64,000 nt of DNA from Diphasiastrum complanatum (lineage: Eukaryota > Streptophyta > Lycopodiopsida > Lycopodiales > Lycopodiaceae): contig CM055104.1 of the NCBI GenBank assembly GCA_029204225.1, positions 55,676,538 to 55,740,537 of the forward strand, read 5' to 3'. The position numbers and the translations under genes were made by a program. The notes below the pieces were generated by a model. The model ran no database searches, was not told where the DNA came from, and saw only the letters and a list, made by a program, of their open reading frames with translations. The first letter of the stretch is position 1; each line of letters starts with the position of its first letter. Of the stretch, positions 22,632 through 36,100 are shown piece after piece.

Positions 22632-23454
22632 TGTCAGAAATGGTGAACTCCTGCAACTTTGCCGCAACACGAACACGAAGTGAAGGTCGAATGAGAACAA
22701 TTCGCGAAAGTCAACGTTCCTTGACTCAAAGCACGAACGATTTGTGAATCATTCGTGAATTGTAAACATACCTCTAGGACCACAAACCGCAAAGGGATGC
22801 AAAACGAAAGGTTCCAAAAGAAACGAAAAGAACAAAAGCAAACGAAGGAAATGAAACAAATGAAAGAGAATCTTTCGCGCTGCCAGCTGGCAGCTCAATG
22901 GGCTTGGAGTCGTAGACTTCACGCCCAGCTAAAACAAGTGGCAACGACGGAGAGTAACTGATTAGTTGCTTAGCGTTAACTAGTCTTGTGATTCTTCGTT
23001 TAGCTATCTTGTAAACTCCACACAGTGGAGATATAAACTATTCTCTCTGGATCATAAACAGAAGAAGAGAATAGACAAATTTTCTATAAGAGAGAGAGAG
23101 AAGGAGACGTAGTGAGTAGAGTAGGAAAAAAAAATACTAGAAACAATAGAGCTGTGCATGAAAGTCTGCCAACGAGCAGAACACATCGAAAGAGTAGAAC
23201 ATCAAGTCGCCAACAAGCGAGACACTGACGATCTCGCTCTAAAAATTAAACTCATAATACATTTGTTCTAGTTTTTGTGTATCTCTTTGTCTTGCGTCGT
23301 TTGTCTTGATTGCTAGAATGGAATGTGTTCTGTGATGTGCAGTCGCGTGTCCAGATTCTTGTGAAGCTTCCGCGCAAAAGAAAATTCAAAGACACAAAAT
23401 CGTTTACAAATATGAAAACGAAAATGAAAAAGAAACAGTTTCGCTTTCGCGACA
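22632..23454 (+). repeat. C1 3' LTR
   Basis: This 823 bp copy is fuller than the 5' one. It starts TGTCAG and ends CGCGACA immediately before the TTTTC target duplication. It has a TATA-like GATATAAACTAT near 23028 and an AG-rich tract at 23088-23105. Confidence 0.88.
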
Positions 23455-23459
23455 TTTTC

Positions 23460-24672
23460 AAAAGGTGCTAAGGGAATAATTGGAGTAAGCAGCCAATGTG
23501 CTATGAAGTTGGGTTTTCCCATCCTCTCACATGCATCACATTTTTTAATGAATAATTTAACATCTCTATAGATGGTAAGCCACCAATATTTAGCATTAAG
23601 GATCTTTCTTGTAGTATTTTGAAGAGCATAGTGACCCCCCAAATCTTCCTCATTAATGCACTTATTACAGCGGTCGTCTCGGTTGGTTCTAAACATTGGC
23701 GAAGGCTATTGTCGGCTCCTAATTTATACAATATTTTATTTATAATCGTATATGGTCCTACTTCTGAAAGGAACACAATTTTTTGTTGTTTATTAAAATG
23801 ATCAGGATAAATCTGATCTTGTAAAAAGTTAATAATGTCCATATAAATTGATGTTTCTGATTGAATACACATTATATGTTCATCCGGAAATTCATCAAAA
23901 ATGGGATCAAACTAATTTTTCGTTTGGAGGCGAAATACATAATCAACATTTTGATGATCCTTGTCTCTTCTTAATTCTACTTCATAATTAAACTCATCTA
24001 ATAACAATACCCATCTAGCTACCCTACCCAATGCATAGTGATCTACATGAAAAACAAAAGGGTATCCTAAAAGATAATGTCTAAATTTTTTAACTAAATA
24101 AATCATTTCTAGTGCTTCACGCTCTGTAGCAGAATAGTTCTTTTCTGACGTTGCAAGTTGTCTACCCGCATAATAAATTGGGTAATCTATATTTTGGTCA
24201 TCTTTCTGACTAAGCACTACACCTATTGCAAATGATGATGTGTCTACATATACATGAAACTTTTTAGCCCAATCTGGAGGTCTAACTCCAGTTGCTTCTG
24301 CTAATGATTGTTTTAATTTATCAAAAGCTTGTTGATGGTCTTGTGACCAATGATACTCAACAGACTTTTTTAATAGACTTGTTAAAGGAGTTACTACTAT
24401 GGCATAACCTTTAATTATCCTACGTGTCCTAGAAATCCTCTAAGCTCACGCAAATTGGTTGGTTCTAACAACTCTAAAATCATTTTTACTTTTTCGATGT
24501 CAGCTTGAATACCTTTCTTCATAATTTTATGTCCTAACAGGATGCCTTCCCTCATCCCGAAGTAACACTTGACTGGATGCAATTTAAGATATGTCTCTTG
24601 ACATCTTCTCGATGTCTTCTCTAATGTGTCTAAGTGGTCTTTAGTTGATGAATAGACACAGAAGTCATCCAT
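23460..24672 (-). pseudogene. M1 RT end, RNase H and integrase N-terminus
   Basis: Minus-strand translation gives the RT segment MDDFCVYSSTKDHLDTLEK from 24672, with LKLHPVKCYFG. RNase H reads SATEREALEMIYLVKKFRHY near 24120 and WVLLLDEFNYEVEL. The integrase zinc-binding part reads GGHYALQNTTRKILNAKYWW and FIKKCDACERMGKPNF at 23625-23500. Stops separate the pieces near 24410 and 23910. The frame ends at APFE beside the C1 insertion and resumes at 6818. Confidence 0.9.
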
Positions 24673-25634
24673 GAAAATAAAAACTTCCTTAAAAAAATTT
24701 GAAAAATGTTCATCATCATACGTTGGAATGTGGCAGGTGCATTACAAAGACCAAAGGGCATTCGCGTATACGCATACGTCCCCCAATCAGTGGTAAAAGT
24801 GGTCTTGAATCTATCTTCCTCTTTGATAAAAACTTGATTATAACCTGAAAATCCATCTAAAAAGCTATAACGTTCATGACCAGCTACCTGGTCAAGAATG
24901 ATATCTGTATAAGACAGAGGATGATAATCCTTTGCTATAGCAGCAATTAGTTTTCTAAAATCTTGGCAAACTCTAATCTTGCCCGTCTTCTTCTTAGGTA
25001 CTATAACTATAGGTGACACCCATTCACTGCTTAGAATAGGATATATAATACCCGCTCTAAGACATCTATCTAATTCGTCTTTAACTAACAAGGAATACTT
25101 TGGGTTTAATCTATATTGTTTCTGTTTAACGAGTATTGTTCCTTGAATAAGATCTATTCTATGTTCTCTCCATTTAACTGGTAATTGCTTAATTTCTTTC
25201 TTATAATACTGATTATCCTCTAATAATTGTTTAAAAGTTATGTTGGGCATTCTAGAGACAAGGTCTTCTACTATATCATATGAACGGGTTCTAAGTGGTG
25301 ATAGATCTCTAGGTATTTCGCTACTTAACACTGGATCTAAAAATGTTACTTTCTTAACTTTTCTGGTTTCTTCGTCTAAAAGATTTTTAGCTTCTGAACT
25401 AATATCAACATCATAATATTTTTCAGTAGGCCTATCAAGGTCTAATTCTTTACTGTTAGAAATTTTTACTGGTTGTTCTGCGACTTTTGCTTTTTCTGTC
25501 GCATTTTTCGTAGATTTTGTCTTCTTAATTTTCTTCTTATCCTTAAGAGTTGAAGAATCTTTACTACTTCTAGTAGTTATTACTTTATTTATTTCTACAT
25601 CTAAATCAGGCCATTGATGGTCTTGATCTTGCAA
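24630..25634 (-). pseudogene. M1 reverse transcriptase with acidic linker, no protease
   Basis: This is an open stretch of 334 residues on the minus strand. The first 160 residues are Lys/Asp/Ser-rich linker ending DIVEDLVSRMPNITFKQLLE. RT follows with VKDELDRCLRAGIIYPI, SPIVIVPKKKTGKIRVCQDF, YSFLDGFSGYNQVFI and MPFGLCNAPATFQRM. A frameshift just before the catalytic YMDD equivalent moves the rest to another frame at 24672. No DTG/DSG-type segment and no LLGRPWL-type landmark lies between gag and RT, where E2 has both, so protease has probably been deleted. Confidence 0.88.
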
Positions 25635-25739
25635 TTCGGACTCTACTTCTACCCTCTAAACTATCATGTCAGTGTTAGTTTTAGATGGCCGAAGGTCATC
25701 TTCTCTAGGCGAGTTTACAAACCTCGGTTTAGACCGCGG

Positions 25740-27309
25740 CTATTGTGGCTAAGGACATTCAGCAGTGACATGCCTTTCGCCTTTACAGTTAGCACAAAGG
25801 GACACATATCCTACTGACCTCCTAGGTTCAAGACAATTAGATGAATAGTGACCCGGGGCTCCACAATTGTAGCACAAACCTCTTACTCTGGGTGGAGGAG
25901 TGGAATCTCTTGTCCCCCCTCTACAGCAAAATAGTGTATTGTTGACCAGTACGTGGTTTTGGTATAATGTTCTTTTGGTTAGTAGGAGTTGCAATATAAG
26001 CTACCTCCTCATGATTATTAATCGGACAGAAGAATAATTTCTCTTCTAAATAGTTAGTCTGTAAACTGGGACAATTAGTCTTAGAATGACCTTCCTTCCC
26101 ACAAGCGGTACACCAAACATTGGCGTTAAGCTTTGCTTTCTTCTGTTTGACTTTAACATCGGACATCTGGACTTTTAAATCACTCATTGTTCTTGCTAAT
26201 ATCTCAACACTCTTCCTTAATGGATCCATCTTTTCGGATTTCTCCATTCTTTTTTTTCTATCTGAATTCCTACTCTTGGATTTTCTATAAAAAGATCCTT
26301 CTTCTAATGAAGAATAATAAGATGAATACTCGTAAGACTCTTTCTCATCTGCTGAATCAGATTTCGATTTAGACTTTGTAGATGATTCAGATTCTTCGAT
26401 ACATTTCAATTTATGCTTTTTACTACTTTTTATCTCATTCCTCCGTCTACGAGAAATTCGAGAAGTTTTATGATTTTCGGCAGAGGCAATGACATCTTCC
26501 AAAGAGGTCATCAATCCTTATCGACAATAACGATCCATTTTTTTAGGCAAGCCGCCCAAGAACCATTCGTTTTGCATAGGAACCGGATACTGGGATCCTA
26601 ACTTCTCTATTAAATTCTTAACTCTACAAGTATACTTTCTAAGTGATTCCTTTGGCTTCTTCTCAACAGTATTAAGCCGAGCCAACAATCTAGTGGAGTA
26701 TCCTATCTCCCTAAACTGCTTAAGGAATGCTACTTTTAAAGCGTTCCAAGTATTAATTGTTTTTGATACTAATTGGCTATACCAAATCCTAGTCTGCTTT
26801 CGTAGAAGACTTGGCAAAATCCTAACTTTGTCCTCGTCTGTATGTTCTTTATTTGATATAGTGATAGATTCAAACTGAGACAAATAACTATCCGCATCTT
26901 TAGATGATGATCCCTTAAAGAAATTGTATCTGATTTTAGTAGATGTGGGTGGCGCTAGGTTCGCCATAATATCAGGTGGTAAACTAGGAGGACTAGGAGG
27001 ATCTGGATCTGGACTACGTTCAGATGATAGTTCTGATGAAGAAGATTTTGATTCTGAACTTGGTTTGGAATTGTAATCAGACAAATCTGATTCTAATGAG
27101 TCTGTAGAACTTGGTGTTTTAACGGACCTTCCCTCTAGCAAATTACGCAAATTCTGCATATACAAATCTCTAGATTTCCTATATGCTTCTAATCTATGTG
27201 CACGCTCTAAATGTTTCTGTTCAATAGAGGGTGTGTTCTTAGCATGCGTTACATGAAAAAGATTCGTAGACTTAATACACTTAAAGATATTACAAAAGAT
27301 GAAATTCAT
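25740..27309 (-). pseudogene. M1 gag with three zinc-knuckle segments
   Basis: Minus-strand gag starts near 27309. A Ser/Glu-rich region is followed by the capsid part: FKGSSSKDADSYLSQFESI, then TRIWYSQLVSKTINTWNALK. Stop 26515-26517 splits it from a Lys/Ser/Glu-rich part with CTACGKEGHSKTNC near 26100. After another frame change near 25920 come CYNCGAPGHYSSNC and CANCKGERHVTAEC at 25880-25755. Zinc knuckles bind the element RNA. Two frame lesions mean that no full gag can be made. Confidence 0.88.
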
Positions 27310-27310
27310 C

Positions 27311-27328
27311 TCCCCGGCAACGGCGCCA
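27311..27328 (-). promoter_or_regulatory. M1 primer-binding site
   Basis: On the minus strand this is TGGCGCCGTTGCCGGGGA, a full match to the complement of the plant tRNA-Asp 3' end. It fixes the M1 orientation and the end of its 5' LTR at about 27333. Confidence 0.9.
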
Positions 27329-27333
27329 AATTA

Positions 27334-27872
27334 TGTGGTGGCCAAATGAATTAAGCAGTATAAAAGGTTTGATCGTTTCCCAAGAGAGAGAATAATCTCT
27401 TCTTTTGTATGATAAGTGTATGCAAGTTGATGAACAACTTGTGATATGTAATATTCACAATGAATACTACAACAACATATCTAGTTATCCAAAGATATTT
27501 GAGTAAATTGGCATCCAGGAACACCAATGGTGAAACAATTTGGTCAAGGTCTGTAATTATAAAGGTTACTTTATCTTCCAAGCTCTTCAGATATCAGTAA
27601 GCAATCAGATTAGATAGCAACTAGCAAATAGATTCATCAAATAAAATCAAATTGGCTAATGATCCCTCTTAATCGAACATAGAGAATTAGTTCTTATCAT
27701 AGTAAGCAAACAGAACAGAGCATCAAACAAATTCATTATCTGGACACATAGCTCATTCAAAATTGAAAGAAGTTCTAGCTTTATGGTTATGCTTAACAGC
27801 TTCGGCTAATTCCCTGCACACATTAGTTAGAATTGTTGCTCTCTTGTGATGCATGAAAATCCATGTTAGAGT
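27334..27872 (-). repeat. M1 5' LTR, larger part
   Basis: This is the sequence upstream of the M1 primer-binding site, ending CCACCACA on the minus strand. It has no ORF of note. It runs to the AGAGT target duplication at 27868-27872 and continues at 39819-39843, giving an LTR of about 565 bp. The far end (TGTCCTACTGAATTCC on the minus strand) is the best guess for its start. Confidence 0.65.
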
Positions 27873-28653
27873 TGACAAAATTTCTAGAATTCACACATGT
27901 GGGGAATGTCCACAAGAGTGACTGATCTTAATTAAGCTTTGTGATTGGCACTATAACCTGATTCTAGATTGATCAACAAAATCTAGTTCAGAAGAAATGG
28001 CTAATCCACAATCTAGCATGCTAATCAACATAATATAATAGCAACGAAGAAAGAATGAAAAAATACAAGATTTCAATGTATGAGCATTAGCCTCAACACA
28101 AGTTAGAGAGAGAGAAGCTAGATAGATAACAAGCAATATTTGTTTAGATCCAAAATGACATGAGATAGCTACAAAACTTTGGTTCTTCATTATCAATTGT
28201 GTGGAGAGCTACACATATTTATGGAGATTGAGGTAGCTCGCGGTAGAACCATATCTATCCATTCCAAAATGACATCTAGAGTCTATGTGACATTTGTCAC
28301 TTGTCATGCATGAAATTCTACCAATTTTTTACAAGTGTACTAGTTCTAACTAGAAATGTCCAAATCATCATGCATGTGTTCAATAAACTTTGTGCATGCC
28401 TTGCATGTCACTATGGATCACTTACAATTAATGCATGTGAGTTGCCATGAGTTTCTACAAGCATAATCATGCTAATTCTATATCTACAAACTATATGCAA
28501 GTTGCATTTATCAAACTAGACAATACATAACCATGTAGCTCGAGCTCTATGTAGGCCAAACTTGGCATTTTGCATTAATGAGCTACATTCTTGCATGGTA
28601 CAACATTTGTAGCAAGCCAAGAAATCAATATGGATTGTTTTTCAATTTTAACA
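27873..28653 (-). repeat. C2 3' LTR
   Basis: The 781 bp copy aligns along its length with 39023-39818. Differences include an AG-repeat length change, a missing GTGACATCTA-type 12 bp segment near 28270, and scattered substitutions. Confidence 0.93.
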
Positions 28654-28670
28654 CTCCTCCTAAAAATGAT

Positions 28671-31600
28671 CTATATTGATTTGAACATGGATCTTGGTAT
28701 AACTCCAAGGTTGGCTCTATGCTTGTTGAAGAAACTTTTGCTCAAAGGTTTGGTGAGCATATCTGCAATGCAAGATGATGTGTCGATGTGCTCCAATTTG
28801 ATTTCACCTCCAATGAGATTCTCTCTCATGAAGTGATGTGCAACTTCGATATGTTTGCTCCTTGCATGGAATATTGGGTTGTTGGCAAGGGCTTGAGCTG
28901 AGATGTTGTCACACATGATCATAGGTATATTTTTTTCCATAATTATCTTTAGCTCCACTAGTAATCTCTTGATCCAAAGCACTTCCTTTCTTGTTGTAGT
29001 GAGTGCCTTGTACTCAGAAATGATGAGAGTGATATTGTATCTTGCTTTTTGGAAAGACAAGATATCAAGTTTCCCCCAAGACATATGACATAAGCACTTG
29101 TAGATTTCCAATATGCTCTATCACTTGCAAAATTTGAGTCAGAATAACCAATAATAGAAAGATCTTCACTTTTATATAATAAACCAAAATCAAAAGTTGA
29201 AGATATATATCTAAGCACTCTCTTGGTCTTTTTCCAATGATAAATTGAAGGATTTTGCATAGCCTGGCTCAACTTATGAACACTAAAGCTTATGTCAAGT
29301 CTAGTTATTGTGAGCCAAATTAAGGAGCCTATAAGACTTCTAAAAAGTGTGATGTCCTCGAAGGATCTTTCATCACCTTTGTTAGAGTCCTTTACATTTT
29401 GCTCCATAGGTGTTTCTATACTCTTACAATTCAACATGTTGAACTTTTTTAACATTGAAAGAGCATACTTCGATTGACATATGAAAGCTTTATCTTTAAG
29501 AAAGTCAATCTCTAATCCTAGAATATAGTGTATTTTTCCATGATCTTGCATCTTGAATTCTTTTCCAAGTGCAATCTTGGTTTCCTCAACTAACTTGATA
29601 CAACTTCCTGTCAGAATGATATCATCAACATAAATAAGAAGGATAACAATATCTTTATAAAAAACTTGACATATAAGGAAGGATCATAGTTACTAAGATT
29701 AAATCCTAGTGACTCAAGAAAGGTGTTAAGTCGAGAATACCATGACCTTGGGGCTTGTTTTAATCCATATAAACTTTTGAAAAGCAAGCAAACTTTTCCC
29801 TCATCATGGATGAACCCAATAGGTTGATCCATATAGATCTCTTCTTCTAGATAGCCATTTAGAAATGCATTAGAAACATCTAGTTGAAGAATTTGCCAAT
29901 AGAAAAACAAGCAAGAGAAATTATGATTCTAATTGACACCATCTTTGCAACTGGGGCAAAGGTCTCCTCATAATCAAGTCCATATACTTGAGCAAATCCT
30001 TTAGCACAAAGCCTAGCCTTGTACTTGTTGATTGTGCCATCTTGATTATACTTGACTCGAAAAACCCATTTGCAACCAATGGTATGCTTGTTGGATGGAA
30101 GATCCACAAGTTCCCATGTATTATTGGCCATCAAAACATCATATTCCTCCTTCATGGCAAGGTACCATTCCTTTGAGTTGATAGCATAATATACATCCTT
30201 CGGCTCCTCATGAGAAATAAAATAGGCACAATTAGTGGAGTTGATTTCCACTTGCTTTCCTCTATCTTCATAGGTAAGCCTTCTAGGCTCGGATCTTTCT
30301 CTTTGAGATCTCCTTGGTGAAAAAATTTGAGGTGACTCCTCCTCAAATCTTAGCCCCATCTCTCCATGATGATCTTCAAGGGTGATGATTGGAGTATCTT
30401 TGTGAGAAATCTTTGAACTCGGCCTTCTCAAGAATGTATTTTTGATCTTCATGGAATATCACATCTCTACTCTCAATTGTAGTTGAGGTAGAGGGAGATC
30501 CTGTAGGCTTTCTTGTTGGATGCATATCCAACCATGATTCCTTTAACAAAATTAGGATCATCTCTTTTCCTTGTTTCCAAGGGCATATTTACAAAGCAAG
30601 TACAACCAAAAACTCTAAGGTGATCTACCTTAGGTTTTTTTTGAAAGAAGACTTCAGAAGGTGATTTTCCAGCAAGAGCATTGTGAGGTAATCTATTGCA
30701 AAAATAGTTTGCACAATTAATAGCTTCACCCCAATATTCAATAGGCAAAGAAGTTGCTACTCGAATTGCTTTAGGAAGTCTCACATAAAGATCTGTTTTT
30801 CCTCTCAACTACTCCATTTTGAGATGGAGAATAGGCACAAGAAAATTCTCTCTTTATTCCTTCACCTTCACAATAATTATGAACTTGTTGGAGATATATT
30901 CACCTCCTCCATCACATCTTAAGGCTTTAACTTTGCAAGAAAACTGTTTTTCTACATAAGCTTTGAAGATAAGGAAGTGATAAAAAACCATAGCCTTTGA
31001 AGAAAGTAGATTCAACCAAGTGTATCTAGTAAAGTCATCAATAAAGGTGACAAAACATATTGCACCACCAATACTTTTAGAAGAGAAAAAATGTACATCT
31101 GAATGTATGAGTTCCAATGGACAAATAGTCTTTATAAAAGACTTCTAATATGGCTTTCTGTGTGACTTTGCAATGGCACAAGCCTCACAAAGCTTGAAAT
31201 CTTTAGAAAGAGATTTTGGAAGACCAATAGCCTTCTCCTTCTTAACCATAGAAGACATAGATATAAAGTTAGGATGTCCCAACCTTCTATGCCATAGCTC
31301 CTCCTTAAATAACAAAACAACTTCACAAAGGTCTGCATTCTCATAAGAATTCAACTTAAAAATTCCACCACATCTAGTTCCATCAGCAAGGATCTCATCT
31401 TTTCTCTTGATAAAACAAGTATTGGAGTTGAACTTTACATCACAACCATTATCAAGCAACTTTCCCACACTAATTAAGTTCTTTGTAAGTTTCGGAATGA
31501 AAAGAACATTAGAAAGTGCAAGAACTTTTGAAGAAGCAAGTTTCAATGGAATGTTGCCAATTCCTTCTATTGGACACTCATGATCATTAGTTGTGTAAAT

Positions 31601-32511
31601 AGATCTCTTGAGTCCTTTGAAAGGTGAGATTGAGTCAAATGACTCCTTTGAACAACACATATGTGAAGAGGCTCCACTGTCTATGTACCAAGCTCCATCT
31701 TGCTTGAAAGGTGATGAAGAAAAACTGGACACCATAAGTGATCCTTCTCCATCACTTGCAATAGAATCTTCTTCAGTCTCTTTGGAGAGATTAGCTTGTT
31801 TGAGTTGGTTTTTCTTCTTAAAGCAATTAGAGGCATAGTGCCTCTTTTTGCCACAGAAGAAGCACTTCACTTTCTTCTTCTTGGTTTTTGAGTTAGAGGG
31901 ATGAGATGTATCATCCTCTTCACCATCTTGATCTCGATCTTTGGCTTTGTCTTTGTTGTATGCTTGAGAGAATTGGTTCTTACTCCTTCCTTTCTGCTTG
32001 CCTTTGACAAAGATGGCTTTGTCACTTCCACCATGTTCAAGTTTGTTCATCCTAGAGAGTTTATAGCTTTGTCTAGATTCTTCAGAAATAAGAATTCCTT
32101 GGAGAGTTTCTAGATTAGGTAACTCCTCCTTAATAGCAAAAGACTGAACAAGATTATCATAGTCATCTCTCAAGCCATTCAGTATTACTTGAACTAGCTC
32201 AACTTGGTTAATGATAACACCAACACAGGAAAGCTCTCTATGTAAATCTTTAACTCTCAAAACATAGTTAGATGCACTCTCTTCACTTCTTTGGAAACTT
32301 AGGAAAATCTGATTCCTAAGAGTGAGTATTCTAGAAGTATTCTTTGCTTCATAGATGGCCTTTAGTGCATCTCAAGCTTCTTTGGCTATAGTGCAAGATC
32401 CTATCTCTCTCAAAATTTCATTAGATACATTCATCTTAATGAAATGTAGAGCCATTCTAGCTCTCTTCTTATATTTAGGAATCTCAACCTGTGCTTGAGG
32501 CTCCTCCTCAA
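28671..32511 (-). pseudogene. C2 gag-pol, degraded
   Basis: On the minus strand from 32511 this reads gag (KYKKRARMALHFIKMNVS) and the zinc knuckle CFFCGKKRHYASNC near 31850. Protease WYIDSGASSHM is near 31690 and pre-integrase LWHRRLGHPNFISM near 31290. Integrase pieces are at 31117-30473, RT is at 30452-29611 (NTWELVDLPSNKHTIGCKWV, QLDVSNAFLNGYLEEEIYM), and RNase H ends at SMFKSI near 28674. Five or more frame changes and stops break it. The gag start lies beyond C3, at about 38374-38460. Confidence 0.92.
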
Positions 32512-33164
32512 TGTGAAAAACTCAGATCCAAAAGATGCTAAAGTTTCATAAAGATCTTGGCCATGGAAGTTATGCACATCTAGATTGAAAAAATGATAGA
32601 AATTGTGATGTTAAGCATACTAAACATCAACTAAACATCAAAATCTGATCATAAGCTTCCACAAACAGAAACTTGCTGTCCCTGTCCGTACTTCAGAGCC
32701 TACAACCTGCATTTCACACGTGTGAAGCCATAGCAACAAAGAAATCACAATTCTAGTGGCTAGAATGCAAGATATGAACAAAAAAGTGAGAGAGAAGAAG
32801 ATGGACCTTCAAAGAGCATAACATTCATTCAATAGAATGAAAATGAGATGTGTACATACTCGTGGAGATGGCTATTTATAGCAGCCATAGTGCCTCTTGG
32901 CCACTTGTCTTATGATAGGCTAAAATTGGGGTCCAATAGGATTCACCCATATACCTAGAAATTTGGTCAAATAGGAATGCACCAAATTATGAGCCAATAG
33001 AAGAGCTCCACACTCGACCTCCTCTAATTAATGTGACCTCAAAAGTAGTGTACACATACTTTGGGCCTCTACATACATGTATGAACCTATCTCTAACTTT
33101 TATTTGGCCATAGGCCTACAAAATCTCAAGTTAGGAAAATACTACTAGTTGACAATTTTTCACA
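32512..33164 (-). repeat. C3 3' LTR
   Basis: It is 653 bp. The single difference from the 5' copy is TTAGGAAAATAC here against TTAGAAAAATAC there. The gag-pol stop codon TGA lies in the first bases of this LTR. Confidence 0.96.
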
Positions 33165-36100
33165 CTCCCTCTTCAACTAGTTTTAGCATAGATTTAGAAA
33201 GTACACCAAGACTTGTTCTATGCTTGAAAAATAAGTCCTTTCCCAATGCTTTGGTAAAGATATCAGCCACACATTCCTTTGATGGGACATGTTCAAGCTT
33301 GATCTCTTTTGCCAACACTTGTTCTCTCACAAAATGGTAAGCCACCTCGATATGTTTGCTCCTTGCATGGAAAACCGGATTGCTTGCTAGACTTTGGGCT
33401 GAAAGGTTGTCACAAAAGATGATTGGACTCTCTGAAAAATCCAGCAAATGAAGCTCCATAATCATCCTCTTGATCCACACCATCTCCTTTGTGCATGATG
33501 TCAAAGCTTTGTACTCGGCCTCACTAGAAGAAAGTGATATAGTTGCTTGTTTCTTCGACATCCATGAGATAGCTCCATCACCTATGAAAATAGCATGTGC
33601 ATTTATGGATTTTCTATCCATAAGGTCTCCTGCAAAATCTGAATCTGAAAAACCAAATAAGTTAGGTGATGAGCCTCTATAAACAATGCCAAAATCTTTT
33701 GTTCCCGAGATGTATCTCAAGATCCTCTTTCCTAGTTTCCAATGTTCTATGCTAGGATCTTGCATGAATTGGCTTAATCTACCAACACAATAAGATAAAT
33801 CAGGTCTTGTGATGGTTAGATATATAAGAGAACCTATTAGCTTCCTATAGAGAGTAATGTCCTCGAAGGATCTTTCATTACCTCTTATAGTTAGCTTTAC
33901 ATGTGATTCCATAGGTGTATCAATAGGATTTGCATCTACCATATGAAATCTATTGAGAATAGAAATAGCATACTTCTCTTGTGAAATAAAAGTGATTTGA
34001 GAAGTTCTAATTACTTCTATTCCTAAGATATAGCTCAAAAGACCAAGATCATGCACTTCAAATTCCTTTTTTAGTGCTTTCTTGATATCTTCTATATCTT
34101 CCTTGTTCCCTCCACTTAAAATAATGTCATCCACATAAATTAGAAGGATTGTAACATCATTAGCACTAATTCTAAAGTAAAGTGAATGATCATACTCACT
34201 CATAGTGAAGTTTTGAGAAAGTAGAAAAGAGTTAAGCCTAGCATACCAACTCCTTGGTGCTTGCTTAAGACCATACAAACTTTTTTGTAGAAAACACACA
34301 TGATTAGGCTTGCTATGAGAAACATAGCTCTCGGGTTGCTCCATGTAGACTTCCTCTTCAAGATCACCATTCAAGAAAGCATTAGAAATGTCTAATTGCC
34401 AAAGATCCCATCCATAAAGAGTTGCAAGGGAAATGATTACTCTTATGCTCACCATCTTTGCCACGGGTGCAAAGGTTTCCTCATAGTCAATGCCATGCTC
34501 TTGAGCATAACCTTTAGCCACCAACCTTGCCTTCAACTTGTTGATAGATCCATCTTGATTTGTCTTTACCTTGAAGATCCATTTGCATCCAATTGCACTT
34601 TTGCCCTTTGGAAGCTCCACCAATCTCCATGTGTTGTTCTTCATAAGTGCTTCAAACTCAAGATCCATTGCTTGGATCCATTCCTCTTCTTGCCTTGCTT
34701 CATCTACACATGAAGGTACATCAAAAGAAGTTAGGAAAGCATAGTTGGATCCATCCACCACTTGCTTACCTTTGCCATCATAAGTGAGCCTTGAGGGTTT
34801 CACTTTATGCCTTGGAGTTCTCCTTGGAATTTGACTTGAAGAGGCTTCTTCAACATCCACATCCAATGTGTCATCAACTCCATTGTCATCAAGCACATTA
34901 GTTGCAACAACACCATCATCACTTGAAATAACTTTTGGAATGTTACCTTCATCAAAAATGACATCCCTACTTGTGAACACTTTCTTGATTGAAGGAACAT
35001 AAATCCTATATGCTTTGCTTACTTCACTATAACCAACAAAAATGCCCTTTCTTGAAGATGGATCCTCCTTAGTTCTATCATCAAGAGTAATGTTGAAGTA
35101 GCAAATGCATCCAAAAGTTCTTAGAAACTTGACATTAGGCTTCGTACCAAACAAAGCTTCAAAAGGGGTTTTTCCTTCCAATACAACACTTGGCCATCTA
35201 TTGCATAGGAAATTTGCACACAACAAAGCATCACTCCAAAAAGGTTTAGGAAGATTAGCATTCAATCTCATTGCCTTTGCACTCTCACACAAGGTTCTAT
35301 TCTTCCTCTCGGCCACTCCATTTTGTTGTGGTGTTCTTGGACATGTGTACTCCCTCTTGATCCCATGCTCATCGCAAAAGGCTTTGAATTTGTTAGAAAT
35401 GTATTCACCACCATTGTCGCTCCTCAAGCATTTGATTTTGGTTGTAAATTGAGTCTCAATAGCAACTTTGAACTTGACAAACACATCAAACACCTCATCC
35501 TTGCTCTTTAGTAGATAAACCCAACAAAATCTACTAAAATCATCAATGAAAGTTACATACATCTTAGCACCTCCATTGCTAATTGTAGTAACACCATGAA
35601 TATCCGAATGCAAGAGAGAAAAAGGCATCTTAGATCTAGATATAGATCTAGTATATGGCAATCTATGTGATTTAGACAAAGCACATTCTTCACAAACATG
35701 ATTCAAGCAAGTAAGAGACTTGGGAAGTCCCCTTACTACCTCCTTTTTGGCTATTACCTCCAAGGCCTTGTAGTTGAGATGTCCCATCCTTTTATGCCAT
35801 ACCTCTTGAATTGACATTTGTTCATTTGCCATGCATCCAACTTGGTTAGCAACAACACATGCATCAAGCTTGAACAATTTCCCTTGCCTTTTCCCTTTTG
35901 CAATGATACTACACCCCTTTTTGATCAAGCAAGCATCACCATCAAACTCAACTTTGAATCCTTTGTCAAGCATTTGGCTTACACTAAGTAAGTTCTTGGT
36001 AATGGATGGAATGAGCAAAACATCTTTCAATTCTATATTCCTATTTGTAGAAAGTGAAATAGGAATTGTGCCAATCCCCTTGATTGCACACTCACCATCA

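Larger units (their letters stand above)
6819..23454 (+). mobile_element. Ty1/copia element C1, containing E2
   Basis: C1 is bounded by TTTTC duplications at 6814-6818 and 23455-23459. The removed segment rejoins the M1 integrase frame exactly. Its 5' LTR starts TGTCAAAAATGG at 6819 and its 3' LTR starts TGTCAGAAATGG at 22632. Between them come protease, integrase, reverse transcriptase and RNase H remnants on the plus strand, with E2 inserted in RNase H. The end of the 5' LTR, the primer-binding site and nearly all of gag are deleted. Many stops and shifts show that it is dead. Confidence 0.92.
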
